A stretch of DNA of 60,000 bases from Cryptomeria japonica (GCF_030272615.1 NC_081408.1:200410341-200470340), one strand, 5' to 3'; positions 12,041 to 24,486 are shown, numbered from the stretch's first letter. Notes: generated by a model not told the origin, from the letters alone. Program-made: numbers and translations.

Positions 12041-12045
12041 GGCAT

Positions 12046-15000
12046 TACTGATTAGGATGATGATTCAAAAGAAGACTTTGCTACTAGATCTGACAATGGG
12101 AAGGAATGGGTGTTCCTGGTTATCAAGGAAGATGATCTGAAACTGGAAGAGAATGTACCTGAAGATAAGGCACTCGCTACTAAAATTGAATACAAGGATG
12201 AATGTTGATAGTGGTTGTTCACATCATATGACTGGAGATAAAGGGAAGTTTTTGTCTTTTCAAGATTTTGATGGTGGTTTAGTTAGATTTGGAGATGACA
12301 AAATATGTATGATCAAAGGAAAAGGAACTATATCATTGGATGGTAAGAACAATACTGATAATGTTTATTGTGTTGAAGGTTTGAGGCATAATCTTTTGAG
12401 TGTAGGATGATTGGTAGACAAGGGATTTCAATTATAGTTCAAGGATAGAAAATGCAAAATCACTAACAGAATGGGCTTGGAGATTGCTACCGGTACATAG
12501 ACAAAAGTTAATATATTTCATTTGACTCCAGTGAGAAGACATGATTGATTACATAGATTGATGAGAGTTGGTTATGGCATAAAAGGCTATGTCATGTAAA
12601 ATTTGATTACATTGTGAGGACCAATTCAACTAAGGTATTTAGGGATATACCTAATATTATGAAGCCCTATAATCCGGTATGTAAAGAATGCCAAATGCGT
12701 AAACAAATCTGAACCTATTTTATGAGTATACAAGATAAATAAAATGATGTTCTTTATCTTATTCATACGGATTTGTGTGGCCCTGCTAGAGTTAAAAGTT
12801 TTCATGGTGATAGATATTTCATGCTAATCATTGATGATTATTCTAGAATGATGTGGGTTACTTTTTTGAGATAAAAATATGAAGCATTTGAAAAGTTTAA
12901 AATCTTTAAGGCTAAAGTGGAAACTGAGACACGATTGGAGATTCAATGTTTGAGATCAGATCATGGTGGTTAATTCACATCCGGTGAGTTTAATAACTTT
13001 TGTGACAAACATGGTCTAAGAAGACAATTTTCTGCTCCCTGGACACCTCAGCAGAATAGAGTTGTGGAAAGGAAGAACAAAACTATCTTGGATGCTGCTA
13101 GAACAATGATGATGGAAGGTAGTCCACCTCATATCTACTAGAGAGAAGCAGTGAGAACAATGATTTATACATTCAACAAAGTACATATCAAAGGATAAAC
13201 TGGTAAGACACCTTATGAATTTTGTTTGGAAATACACCTACAGTTAAGTATTTTAGATTTTTTGGTAGCAAATGCTATATCAGGAGAGATTATATTATTG
13301 GGAGATTTTATCCTAGATGTGATGAAGGAATATTTATTAGTTATTGTAATGAAAGAAAATAATATAGATGTTATAACAAGAGATTGCAAAGAATTATGGA
13401 GAGTGTTAATGTCAAAGTAGATGAGCTAAACAAAAATCAAATCAAGGAACCAACAATGGAAATGATTATATCTGAATCGGTAGCACCTTTACCAGAACAA
13501 AGAGTTGAACTAGTTACTCCAAAAACATTAGAGAATTCTATAGTAACTGAAGAACAAGGAAGAGGAATAGAAAGTTAGAAGACTCCTAGGTATGTAAGAT
13601 TGAATCATTTAGAACATCAAATCATTGGAGATAATAGCAATGGAGTGATGACAATAAGAAGACTGGAAACTAATGAGGTATGTTTAATTTCACAAGTTAA
13701 ACTGGCATCAATAATTGACACATGTAAAGATGAACATTGGTTAAAAGATATGGAAGAAGAATTAGATCAGATTGAGAAAAATAACACTTGGACCTTGGTT
13801 CCCCAACCTAAAATAAAAATATTATTGGAACTAAATGGGTTTTTAGGAATAATTCAAATGAGGATAGTCAAGTTATAAGGAATAAGGCTAGATTGGTTTG
13901 TAAAGGATATTCTCAGAATGAATTGATTATGGAGAGACTTTTGCACCTATAGCTAGGATTGAAGATGTAAGATTATTTTTTACCTATGTTGCTTATAAAA
14001 ACTACAAGGTTTATCAAATGGATGCTAAATGTGCATTTTTGAATGGGGATCTTGATGAGGAAGTCTATATTGAGAATCCTGATGCTTTTTTACTATCAGA
14101 TGATACAAATATGGTTTACAGGTTAAGGAAAGCTTTATATGGATTGAAACAAGTACCTAGAGCTTGGTATGCAAGGCTGGATAAATAACTTTTGAAGCTT
14201 GGTTTTACTAAGGGCAATGGTGACAGTAATTTATATTATAAAATCACTCATGGTGATATACTGATTCTTGAAGTATTTGTTGATGACATTATTTTTGGAG
14301 GTGACGATAAGTTATCCATAGAATTTTCTAGGAATATGGAGAAAAAATTTGAGATGTCTATGATTTGTGAGACAAAAATTTTCTTAGGTTTGCAGATTAC
14401 TCAGATTGACAAAGGTATTTTCATCTACCAAACTAAATATCCTAAGGAATTATTACAGAAATTTGGTATGGGAGATTCTAAACCAGTAAGTACTCCTATG
14501 GTTACCAATGATAAATTGACAAGAAAAGATATTTTTGCACTAATAAATCCTACAAGATACAAATCTATGATTGGAGGTCTTCTTTATTTGACTTAGACTA
14601 GGCTTGACATTATGAATGTTGTTTGTATTATTTCAAGATTTCAGATCAATCCTAGAGAAAAACATGAGATGGTGGTGAAAAGGATTTTTAGATACTTGCA
14701 AGGTACATCAAAATATGGCTTATGGTACCCTAAGGATGATAAATTTACTTTATATGCATATACAGATGATGATTGGGATAGAGATGTTGATGACCAGAAA
14801 AGTACTTCTGGTGGAGCTTTCTTTGTTGGAAAGAAGTTTGTTTCATGGATCAACAAGAAATAGTCATGTACTTCTTTATCTACTACTAAAGCAGAGTATG
14901 TTGTTGCTGCTACTAACTGCGCACAAGTTTTATGGATGAAGAAAATACTAAAGGATATAAAGGTGGATTGTAATGCATCGGTAGTTATTCATTGTGATAA

Positions 15001-15126
15001 CTCTGCTTCTATTGATATATCAAAGAATCTTGTATTTCATTCTAAAACAAAACACATATCTATCAAGTATAACTTTTTGAAGGAGAAGGTGGAAGCAAAT
15101 GATGTTAGACCGGTTTATGTGAACAC
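12046..15126 (+). pseudogene. Copia-2 protease, integrase, RT and RNase H (decayed)
   Basis: The acidic end of Gag is followed by protease DSG (12207-12215, in DSGCSHHMT). The integrase zinc motif is intact (HKRLCH and CKEC), and the DDE core is visible (IHTDLCGP, SDHGG, then QQNRVVERKN). RT has MDAKCAFLNGD, YGLKQVPRAWYA and FVDD (14276-14287). RNase H shows AYTDDDW, KAEY and CDNSAS, then KTKHISIKYNF. Many stops and frameshifts occur, including one just before the protease active site. RT is complete here, unlike in Copia-1. The frame is cut at the Copia-B insertion (TSD AACAC, 15122-15126) and continues at 39810. Confidence 0.87.
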
Positions 15127-16235
15127 TATTAGGAACCAGAAGGATAATTGAGAGGGGGGGTGAATCAGTTATCAATGAATTTCAACTTGATTATAACTTA
15201 ATCCAGCTTAATACTTAATAGCAGTAAACCAAACTTAATGTTGGTTAGCAGATTAACAATTTATATCAATACTGGTGAAACTTAATGCATGAAACATAAA
15301 GAGAAATAACATCCACAACACTTAGCACAAATATTTTTGACGTGGCAACCCTATAAGGGGAAAAACCATGGTGGGAAACCTTACCCACAATTAGATGATA
15401 CTACTACATATATTATGTGTATACAAATGGGGTTTGCACATGTAGAAAGGCCAACCGCCTAGAGAACACTACTCAAATGGGAGTCACAATGACTATAGTA
15501 GGATGGTTAAATCATAGAATAGTGTACTACTCAAAATAGCATCTCCAATGCTAGATTCAGTACCAGTTAAGCTCTGATAAACACCTTCAAACCTTCCTTG
15601 AACCTTTTCTATGGTCTGCTCATATGATCTTCAATATTCACACATACCATGTTATAGTACCATACCACAACCTTACATACCATATCATATCTCATCTCAC
15701 AAATGAGATCTTACATATATACAAAACCTAACACCAAATGTGTAGATCGACTCACTAAGAATATTAAAATTAGATCAATTACAAATAACTCTTGATGCGA
15801 TGCATCATGTCAGCTCAATACTTTTACAATAATATCCAATCAATAAATCATCTCCTTAACGTGTCATTCTGATCTAGAATAGATAGCGCATAGCAGTCCA
15901 TAACCTAGACCAATCTGTCGGTAATAATAAATATGTCAACCTAATTAGACCAATAACCAAAACACCAAAACCAAATATATAAACCATGTCTTTGACATAA
16001 TTAAGTGATCTCCAGATGATAACAAGTCATCATCAGTGCCGGTGAACCATATAACCTTCTGATGAAAAATATACCGATGACTATGCATAAGTCATTGAAC
16101 TTGCCGGTGAACACAATGTGCTGGTTCAACAGTAAACCAATATAACCATAGTGCCAAATCAATAATTTAGATCTCCAAAAGGATAAGTGTTGACATCAAT
16201 GACAAAACTAGTGAACCACATCCATAATACCAACA
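15127..16235 (-). repeat. 3' LTR of Copia-B
   Basis: The repeat is 1109 bp. The plus-strand left tip is TATTAGG, a decayed TGTTAGG, and the right end is CCAACA at 16235. It corresponds to the LTR pieces at 17943-18166 and 26077-26954, and to the plus-strand LTR at 48135-49267. Confidence 0.85.
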
Positions 16236-16440
16236 AATATCCCCCTTTGGCATTGATGACAACACAAGATGGAAAAACATCTAAGTGCCAAAATAGAATT
16301 CCAAAAACCAAAAACCAAATATCTCCATAAATCAAGACCAAAATACAAAGAGTAAGTGTCTCTCCCCCAATGAATAATGTCTTCCAAAATACAAGTTTTT
16401 CCATAGATATCTCTCCCCGTTTGACATCAAATGCCAAAGC
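16236..16440 (-). other. Copia-B 3' untranslated region, polypurine tract and stem arms
   Basis: On the minus strand a tract ccaaagggggata directly precedes the LTR (16236-16250). Further tracts correspond to 16361-16370 and 16411-16419. The inverted arms ATGGAAAAAC and GTTTTTCCAT are the complements of 16395-16404 and 16269-16278. They occupy the same places as the Copia-1 and Copia-2 arms, each one base shorter. Confidence 0.65.
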
Positions 16441-16599
16441 AATTAAAAATACCAGAACATATAACCAACTACTCCCCTTGAGAAGTAGGTCTCCTCCATC
16501 AAAGCTGGAAAAACAAATTTCTATGTTAGTTTCTGTCAGTTTGATGCCTATCTCCAATCATCTAAGTCTCTACTAGTGAGGGTATTACCCCAAGATGAT

Positions 16600-17942
16600 C
16601 TCTAAAATATTCAAAGGTTTCCCTAGGCAAAGACTTAGTAAATATATCTGCAATCTGTTCTTTAGTATTCACATAAACCAATCTTACTTATTTTGCTTCA
16701 ACATTCTCTTTCAGAAAATTGTATTTGATAGAAACATGTTTAGTCTTAGAGTAAAATACCAGATTCTTTGATATATCAATTGTTGTTGAATTATCATAAT
16801 AAATTATTATAGGTTCTTTTCATTTTACCTTTATATCCTTTAACATTTGCTTAATCCATAATACCCGAGTACAATTAGTTGCTATTGCAACATATTATAA
16901 TTCTGCTATTGATAATGATGTACAACTCTGCTTCTTCCTTATCCATGAAATCAATCTGCTACCAAGAAAGAATGCACTATCAATGGTACTATTTCTGTCA
17001 TCTACATCTCCTGCCCAATTTGCATCGGTGTATGCACATAAATCAAATTTTTCAACTTTAGGATACCATAAACCAATTTTTGTTGTGCCTTGTAGATACT
17101 GGAAAATCCTTTTTACTATTGATTCGTGATTTTCTTTAGGATTACTCTGAAATCTTAAAACAATACATACTGCATTCATTATATCAGGTCTTGGTTGTAT
17201 CAAATACAATAAACCTCCAATCATAGATTTGTATCTTTGTCAAATTAACAGGAGCTGAATCATCCTTCAATGTCAATTTATCAATTATAGTCAGAAATAC
17301 TTACCAATTTAGAGTTTTCCATACCAAATTTATTCAATAGTTCCTTCAAGTATTTGGTTTGACACATGAATATACCTTTATTAGGTTGTGAAACCTACAA
17401 TCCTAAAAAGAATTTTATCTCCCCAATTATAGACATTTCAAATTCTTCATGCATCTTGTTAGCAAAGTCCTTACACAATCCATCTTCTCCTCCAAAAATG
17501 ATATCATCAACAAAAACTTCAATAACCAAGATGTCATCATTAGTCACTTTGTAATATATGTTACTGACAACATTACCTTTTGTGTAAACAAGCTTCAAAA
17601 GATATTTGTCCAATCTAGCATACCAAGTTCTAGGAGCTTGCTTCAATCCATACAAAGCTTTCCTTAATCTGCAAACCATATCTTTATTATTTGTCAATGA
17701 AAATTCATCAGTCTTTTTAATGTAAACTTCCTCTTCAAGATCACCATTCAGAAATGCACATTTTACATCCATCTGATATACTTTATAGTTCTTATGAGCT
17801 GCAAATGCAAGAAATAATGTGACTGCCTCAATTCTAGCTACCGGTGCAAAGGTTTCATTATAATCAATTCCTTCTTTCTGTGAATATCCTTTACACTCTA
17901 ATCTTGCTTTGTTCCTGATTACCTTACCATATTCATTAAGTT
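16600..17942 (-). pseudogene. Copia-B RT (C-terminal part) and RNase H
   Basis: The minus-strand translation begins mid-RT with NEYGKVIRNKARL. It then shows GYSQKEGIDYNETFAPVARI, MDVKCAFLNGD, YGLKQAPRTWYA and FVDD (17514-17503). RNase H follows with AYTDANWAGD, a decayed AEL/Y motif with a stop, YDNSTTID, KTKHVSIKYNF and IADIFTKSLPRE. The 17395-17772 stretch is uninterrupted. The integrase and N-terminal RT that should precede it are absent; the 5' LTR starts at the next base. Confidence 0.85.
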
Positions 17943-18166
17943 TGTTAGGAACTAGAAGGATAACTAAGAGGGGGGGTCAATCAGTTATCAATGAATTTCA
18001 ACCCAATTATAATTTAATCCAACTTAATACTTAATACCAGTAAACCTAACTTAATGTTGGTTAGCATGTTAATAGTTTATATCAATACCAGTGAAACTTA
18101 ATGCATGATACAAAAAGGGAAACAACATCCACAACACACAAACACAAAGATTTTTGACATGGAAAC
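17943..18166 (-). repeat. Copia-B 5' LTR, piece 1
   Basis: Plus-strand start TGTTAGGAACTAG at 17943. The sequence matches 15127-15355. It stops at the Gypsy-1 insertion (TSD GAAAC, 18162-18166) and continues at 26077. Confidence 0.85.
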
Positions 18167-19772
18167 TGGTGCAGGGGCACAAGACTAAAATTAATCATTT
18201 CTTCTTCAATGAATTTCATGTTTTGTTTCAAGGTGTTGTAAGGGACCTTAGAATCCCATTTTCATGTTTATTTTGGATAATAAAGTCCTCATAGTCCATT
18301 TTTGTAAGGCCTAGTGGCCTAGGGTGCTTTATAAACTCTATGGTCAACTATGGTCAAAAGGACTTAGGATGTGTGGATTTAGTGATTCAAGTGTATTTTG
18401 GTCTAATTAGGTCCAAAATAATATGTTTAGGCTCCTAGGTTTATGTTTGAAGATAGTTTGTTGGTAAAATACAAAATTGTCAAAAAATTGACAAATGTTG
18501 TCAATATTGGTGAACAACTTTTTGAAAAGTTGTTAAAATCAGTTCCTAACATTCACAACCACCTGATTTCGGTTGGAACATGTTGGGATGGCTATATTAT
18601 GCCTCAACAAACCAATTTGGAGGTTGGTTGAAGAATAATGTGAAAGTTGATAATTTGAAGCAATAAAAATTCTGTATTTTCCTGCAAATTTGCTGCTATT
18701 TTGGTTGGTACGGGCTTGTACGATCTGAAAACTGAAAAATTCTTCCATGATGAGTTAGAGGGGTGAAATACCTTTCATTTGAGTCCAACTAGAGCATTTG
18801 AAGTGGATAAATAAGTGAGATATCAAAGTTTTAGTGAAGATAGCCCGTGAAAGGGCATAAACCTAGGGTTTCACATTTCTTTTCCCTTTTCTTCCATTTT
18901 AACCATGAAAAAAATCTAAAACTTGGTTGGATGGAAGATTTGGGACTGTATTTTAAGATTTTCTTTGTTTCAAACCTGGAGGAAGTGTTTGGAAAGAGCA
19001 GAAATTAAAAGAAGCCAGACATCTCTATGTGGCTGGCAATGCAAAAGTAGTAAAAAGACACAAAAAACCCCATAACTATTGGTGAATTGTAAACCAGTGT
19101 ATAAAACCTTGGAATTGGCATTATTTTGGATTCCCATAAATTCTCAAAGTCATACTTTTCTGATATGGTGTGTAAAAATGGTACTTCCTTCATTAAGTGC
19201 TTGAATTAGTCCTTGTTGTCATCATTGAGGGTTTGGTAGAAATGTGGTTTGTTGAAGCCTTCAAGCCCTTTCCTTTTGGAAAAAGTGCTACACAGGGGAG
19301 TGTATTTGATGTGTGAAATAAAATCTAGGTGTCCTTTGGAGATTTTGTGTTGTAAGCCAAAAAGTTGTTTTTGGAGACTAGTGGGCCTAGAGAGCCAAAT
19401 TGGGCTTGGATACCTTGGGGACTTGGAGGAGAAACCAGAGGGTGGATTTGGATATTTTATGATCCATTAGACCTATCAAACCTGTACAAGGCTTTGGGAA
19501 ACATATAAACCTTACTTGGAGGGGAGTGAGCCATTTGAGCACTTTTTGAGCATTTTGCCTGTGGGGTTGTTAATCCATTAATGGTGACTTTTGTGAAATG
19601 TCTCAATGGGGGGTTATGGGGAAGGAAAAATATGTGTTGAGATGTTATATTTGTTCTTGTAAGGTGTGAGGTCTGGTTGGGAGAACCTCTTTTCCCAAAG
19701 GGGTAGTGTTGCCTATTGAGCAAGTGAGCAATTTGGGTTTTTCCAAGTTGTGTAGACCATACCTCTACATCA
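18167..19772 (+). repeat. 5' LTR of Gypsy-1
   Basis: The repeat is 1606 bp, TGGTGCAGGGGC to CTCTACATCA. TATA-like TATAAAA is at 19100-19106. It is nearly identical to 24465-26071. Small peptides that can be read in it occur in both LTRs and are not genes. Confidence 0.95.
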
Positions 19773-19774
19773 AT

Positions 19775-19786
19775 TGGTATCAGAGC
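19775..19786 (+). other. Primer binding site of Gypsy-1
   Basis: TGGTATCAGAGC, an exact complement of the initiator methionyl-tRNA 3' end, starting three bases after the LTR end. Confidence 0.92.
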
Positions 19787-19825
19787 AAGTGTGATCCTTG
19801 GGAGAAGGATTGTTTCAGTTTAGCC

Positions 19826-21462
19826 ATGTTAGGGGAAGAAGAAGAGGGTGAGTTGTCCTCAAGGATGACTAATGCACAAATAGTGAAGTTTTTGAAGGAT
19901 CAAAACTTGGTTCACAAGATTGATTCCTTGCAGAAGGAGGTTGATAGACTTAATGGGGAACTTCGTACGAAAAGTGGTGGAAACTCTGATTTTGTTGAAG
20001 AGGGGAGTGATGAGGAACCCCTTGAGCAGGATAAAGAAGAAGAAGTGCCTACTGATCAGAGACTACTTGTGAAGACCTTGAAGGCCATGGAGAGAAGGAC
20101 CATGGATCTAGGTTGGACCTACCTTCCTATGATGGAAACTTGAATCTAGATGCTGCTGTGGATTGGATTGATGCCCTCACAAGCTTCTTTGAATGTGAAG
20201 ATATACCTGAAAATCAGAGAGTTAAGATTGCTAAGTCTAAGTTGAAGGGACCAGCCCTTACATGGTGGAATTTCACTCAAGATGATAGGGTGAAGGAGAA
20301 GAAGAATCCAGTGACCACTTGGAAGAAGATGGTTGCATTGATCAGGGATGCATATGTTCCTGATGATTATGAAGTCCAAATTCATAAGAGGAGAATGAGT
20401 TTGAGACAAAAGGAGATGAGTGTCTCAGATTATACTCAAGAGTTCCATAAATTGGTGATGAAGTCCAAGGTAGTGGAGCCTTAATGTGTGAAGCTTGCAA
20501 GATATTTGCAAGGGTTGAGAATTACCATTCAAGATGAACTCAGTCTAAGCAGCCCTCCCACAGTCCAAAAATGCTTTCAACTTGCTTTGAAGGTTGAGGA
20601 GAAACTCAAGAGGAAGAGTGATCAAAGTGGAAGAGGGAGAGGGTAAAAAGACTTTGGAAATAGGGGCAGAAATATGTCTCAAGGAAGAGGACAAGGTTCT
20701 AAAGACCTTGGTGAATCAAGTCAAGGAAATGAACAAGGGGAAGGCAGCTCTAGAGGATCTTTCAGAGGAAAGAGAGGAAGCTTTAGAGGAAGAGGTAGTG
20801 GAAAAGGCCTAGAAGGCATAAAATGCTATAGGTGTCATCAAATGGGGCATGTTGCATCCAAATGTCCAGAGAAAGCAAACAAACAAGGTGAAAGGAGAGC
20901 AAATTTGGTGAGAGATGAAGACACACATAGTGTTCACTCTCATGGATCTTTTGTGCAGCCTGAACAAGGAGAGATCATGATGATGAGGAGGACATTGATC
21001 AAAGCACCTAGTCCACTAGAGCCACCCCAAAGGAAGGCACTTTTTAGAACTACTTGTAGAAGTGGTGACAAAGTATGTAGTGTGATGATTGATTCAGGTT
21101 CTACTGATAATTTGTTGTCCATTGAGGCAGTAGAGAAACTAAAATTGAAGAGGATTAAGCATCCAAGACCCTACAAGGTCTCATGGCTTACAAAGGGGCA
21201 GCAAACCATCATTGAAGAACAAGCATGGGTGGAGTTTTCTATTGGCAAGTACAAGGACAAGGTACTTTGTGACATTGTACCCATGGATGCATGCCATTTG
21301 CTGCTTGGTAGGCCATGGCAATATGACATGAAGTCAAGGCATGATGGTGAGAAGAACACATACACCATTTGGTATAAAGGTGAGAAGGTAACTTTACTAC
21401 CCCTACCTGATAATGGTGAAGAAGCAAAGGACTCTAAAATCATGTTTTTAGGTGAGAAATAG
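19826..21462 (+). pseudogene. Gypsy-1 Gag and protease (one frameshift, three stops)
   Basis: The start chosen is ATG 19826 (MLGEEEEGEL), the first in-frame Met after the primer site. An acidic coiled N-terminus is followed by a retrotransposon gag domain (DLPSYDGNLNLDAAVDWID, LKGPALTWWN, YTQEFHKL). A Gly/Arg/Ser-rich basic tract leads to the zinc knuckle CYRCHQMGHVASKC (about 20824-20865). Protease has DSGSTDNLLS (about 21089) and LLGRPWQYD. A frameshift lies between 20104 and 20113. In-frame stops are TAA 20482, TAA 20644 and TAG 21460. The last separates protease from pol in the same frame, so the element was probably one gag-pol ORF. Each stop is one C-to-T step from a Gln codon. Confidence 0.9.
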
Positions 21463-24400
21463 TTTTTAGAATGCTTGAAAGAGGAGGATACTCCTTGTTA
21501 TGCTTTGGTTGTGTTGCCAAAACAGGAAGAAAAGAAGGTGCACAAAAAGAAGGAAGAATCTAGGAGGATAGGACCAAAGGAGGTGGCTGATTTGCTTGAG
21601 ACCTACAAAGACATTGTAACCAAGGAGTTACCTGATTCCTTACCTCCTATTAGAGAGATTAACCATAACATTGATCTGATTCTAGGGGCTACACTTCCCA
21701 ATAAGGCTGCCTATAAGTTAACACCCCAACAAAATGAGGAAATGGAAAGACAAATCCAGGAACTCTTAGATAAGGGTTTGATTTCTAAAAGTATGAGTCC
21801 ATGTGCTGTTCCAGCTGTGCTAGCACCTAAGAAAGAAGGTACATGGAGGTTATGTATAGACTCAAGGGCCATTAACAAGATCACTATCAGGTATAGGTTC
21901 CCTATGCCTAGGATTGAGGACTTGTTGGATCATCTAGGGGGTGCAAGGTGGTATTCAAAGGTGGATTTGAAGAGTGGATACCATCAGATTAGAATAAGGG
22001 CTGGAGATGAATGGAAGACAGCATTCAAGACTAATGAAGGCCTCTATGAATGGAGGGTTATGCCCTTTGGTTTGTCCAATGCACCTAGTACATTCATGAG
22101 ACTCATGAATGAGGTCTTGAAACCTTTTCTTGGTAAATTTGTCATTGTTTACTTGGATGATATTCTCATATTCAGTAAAAATAGAGATGAACATGTGCAG
22201 CATTTGAATTTGGTCCTTAAAAGATTGCAAGAGGCTAAGCTCCTAATCAATATAGACAAGTGTCTTTTCATGCAGGAAGAGTTGGTGTATCTTGGTTTCA
22301 TTGTTTCAGGTGGAAGTGTCAAGATGGATCCTAAGAAGGTGGAGAGCATCTTGAATTGGCCTTCTCCAAGGTCAATGACTGAAGTTAGAAGCTTCCATGG
22401 CTTGGCTTCCTTTTACAGGAAGTTTATAAGAGGCTTTAGCCAAGTTTGTGCACCTATCCTAGATACAATCAAGGGAGGACAAAAGTGCAAGTTTGTATGG
22501 ACCAAGGAGGCTGAGGAGGCTTTTCAAAGTCTCAAACAAAAGGTAGCAAAGCAACCTATACTTGCTTTTCCAGATTTTCAAAAGGTTTTTACTATTGAAT
22601 GTGATGCATCTAATGTTACAATAGGGGCTATTTTGAGTCAAGAGGGTAGGCCCATTGCATTATTTAGTGAGAAACTTTATGAGGCAAAGAGAAAGTATTC
22701 CTCATATGATTTGGAAATGTATGCACTTGTACAAGCTTTGAAAAAGTGGAGGCATTACCTCCTTCCAAAAGAGTTTGTTGTTTTTACAGACAATCAGGCA
22801 CTTAGCTTCTTGAATAGCCAAGAGAAGTTGAGTCACAAGCATATGAAATGGGTAGAATCAGTCCAAGCATATACCTTTACAATCAAACACAAAAAGGGAG
22901 TTGCAAACAAGGTGGTAGATGCCTTGAGTAGAAGATCCTTGACAGTGCAAGAGGTGAAGTTGCAAAGTGTGGGGATTGACTCCTTGAAAGGTATGTATGA
23001 AGGTGATGAAGACTTTCATGAAATTTATAAAGTTTGTTCTGATTTTTCTGAAGCATACCATGTTGAATATGCTGATTACTTGATCCAAGATGGTTTATTG
23101 TTCAAAGGACATCAACTATGCATTCCTAGGTGTTCAATGAGGGAGAACATTGTGAAAGAAAAACATTGTGGAAGCATGGGTGGACATTTTGGTTTGGATA
23201 AAACTCTTGAGCAGGTACGAAGACATTATTATTGGCCTAAAATGCAGGTTGATGTGAGAAGATTTGTAGAGACTTGCAGCATTTGTCAAAAGGCTAAGGG
23301 TACTTCCACCAATGTTGGTTTGTATCAACCATTACCCATACCTACAAGGCCTTGGGAAAGTTGTAGTATGGATTTTGTAATGGGGCTGCCTAGGACTCAA
23401 AAGGGATTTGATAGCATCTTTGTTGTTGTTGATAGGTTCAGTAAGATGGCACATTTCTTGCCATGTAAGAGCACAAGTGATGCAACCTATGTAGCAAATT
23501 TGTTTTTCAAAGAGATTGTGAGGATTCACGGACTTCCTCTAACAATTGTGTCTGACAGAGATGTGAAATTCATTGGCCACTTTTGGAGAACCTTATGGAA
23601 GAGGTTGGGAACAAACTTGAACTTTAGTTCAGCCTACCATCCACAAACAGATGGGCAAACTGAAGTTGTGAATAGGTCCTTGGGAAACCTATTAAGATGT
23701 TTGACAAAGCAATATGGAGAGAAGTGGGATGTTGTACTTCCACAAGATGAATTTGCATTCAATGACTCTGTGAATAGGAGTATAGGAAGGAGTCCATTTC
23801 AGATTGTGTATGGGCAAAATCCAAGAGGCATCTTGGAGTTGAGAGACCTTCCACATGATGGGCAAATAAGTGCTCATGGAGAGCAATTTGCTGATAGCAT
23901 GAAGGAGATCCATGATCAAGTACGGTTGGCACTTGAAAAGAGCTCTCAAAAGTACAAGGAGATTGCTGATAAGAAGAGGAGAGATGTACAATTTCGGATT
24001 AGTGATATGGTGTGGGTGTATTTAAGGAAGGAAAGATTACCAAAGGGGAAGCATACTAAGTTACTCATGAAGAAAGTGGGTCCTTGCAAAGTGTTGAAGA
24101 AGCATGGGTTGAATGCCTATGAGATTGCTCTTCCTCCTAATATTGGTATTTTTCCTATTTTCAATGTATGTGATCTAACACCATATAAAGGTAATGTTGT
24201 TGCAGGTATGGACTTTCAGATTGAAGAAGTTCAAGAGGATATGGCTGCCATACCTCATCATGCACCAAAGAAACTTGAGAAAATCATTGATGAGAAAGTC
24301 ATCAAGAAGACCAGAAACAAAGAGTACAAACAATACCTTGTGAAATGGGTAGGAAAACCTGTTGAAGAGGCTGTATGGATGGATGAGGCAGAGATTCTGA

Positions 24401-24486
24401 AGCATGGTACTTCATTGGACCAACTTATCTCATGTGGAAATGAGATCAGCCCACCCTGGGAGTATGGTGCAGGGGCACAAGACTAA
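21463..24486 (+). CDS. pol: Gypsy-1 Pol: RT, RNase H, integrase, chromodomain
   Basis: An open frame of 1003 codons from ATG 21475; it continues the protease frame after the TAG at 21460. Residues counted from 21475: RT around 60-290 with YLDD at 226-229; RNase H with D377 (ECDASN); integrase zinc domain H564, H571, C601, C604; integrase catalytic D633, D694 and E730, with the D-35-E spacing; chromodomain about 932-975 (YLVKWVGKPVEEAVWMDE). It copies element RNA into DNA and inserts it; the chromodomain is known in this family to bind histone marks and guide insertion. All catalytic residues are present. The frame ends 22 bases inside the 3' LTR (stop 24484). Loss of an intact Gag makes autonomous movement unlikely. 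Confidence 0.95.
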   Translation, partial: FLECLKEEDTPCYALVVLPKQEEKKVHKKKEESRRIGPKEVADLLETYKDIVTKELPDSLPPIREINHNIDLILGATLPNKAAYKLTPQQNEEMERQIQELLDKGLISKSMSPCAVPAVLAPKKEGTWRLCIDSRAINKITIRYRFPMPRIEDLLDHLGGARWYSKVDLKSGYHQIRIRAGDEWKTAFKTNEGLYEWRVMPFGLSNAPSTFMRLMNEVLKPFLGKFVIVYLDDILIFSKNRDEHVQHLNLVLKRLQEAKLLINIDKCLFMQEELVYLGFIVSGGSVKMDPKKVESILNWPSPRSMTEVRSFHGLASFYRKFIRGFSQVCAPILDTIKGGQKCKFVWTKEAEEAFQSLKQKVAKQPILAFPDFQKVFTIECDASNVTIGAILSQEGRPIALFSEKLYEAKRKYSSYDLEMYALVQALKKWRHYLLPKEFVVFTDNQALSFLNSQEKLSHKHMKWVESVQAYTFTIKHKKGVANKVVDALSRRSLTVQEVKLQSVGIDSLKGMYEGDEDFHEIYKVCSDFSEAYHVEYADYLIQDGLLFKGHQLCIPRCSMRENIVKEKHCGSMGGHFGLDKTLEQVRRHYYWPKMQVDVRRFVETCSICQKAKGTSTNVGLYQPLPIPTRPWESCSMDFVMGLPRTQKGFDSIFVVVDRFSKMAHFLPCKSTSDATYVANLFFKEIVRIHGLPLTIVSDRDVKFIGHFWRTLWKRLGTNLNFSSAYHPQTDGQTEVVNRSLGNLLRCLTKQYGEKWDVVLPQDEFAFNDSVNRSIGRSPFQIVYGQNPRGILELRDLPHDGQISAHGEQFADSMKEIHDQVRLALEKSSQKYKEIADKKRRDVQFRISDMVWVYLRKERLPKGKHTKLLMKKVGPCKVLKKHGLNAYEIALPPNIGIFPIFNVCDLTPYKGNVVAGMDFQIEEVQEDMAAIPHHAPKKLEKIIDEKVIKKTRNKEYKQYLVKWVGKPVEEAVWMDEAEILKHGTSLDQLISCGNEISPPWEYGAGAQD

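Noticed and set aside
18443-18631. Short ORFs that recur at 24741-24929, and similar pairs across 18.4-19.7 kb and 24.7-26.1 kb
   Set aside because: They duplicate only because the two Gypsy-1 LTRs are nearly identical; no coding signal is seen.
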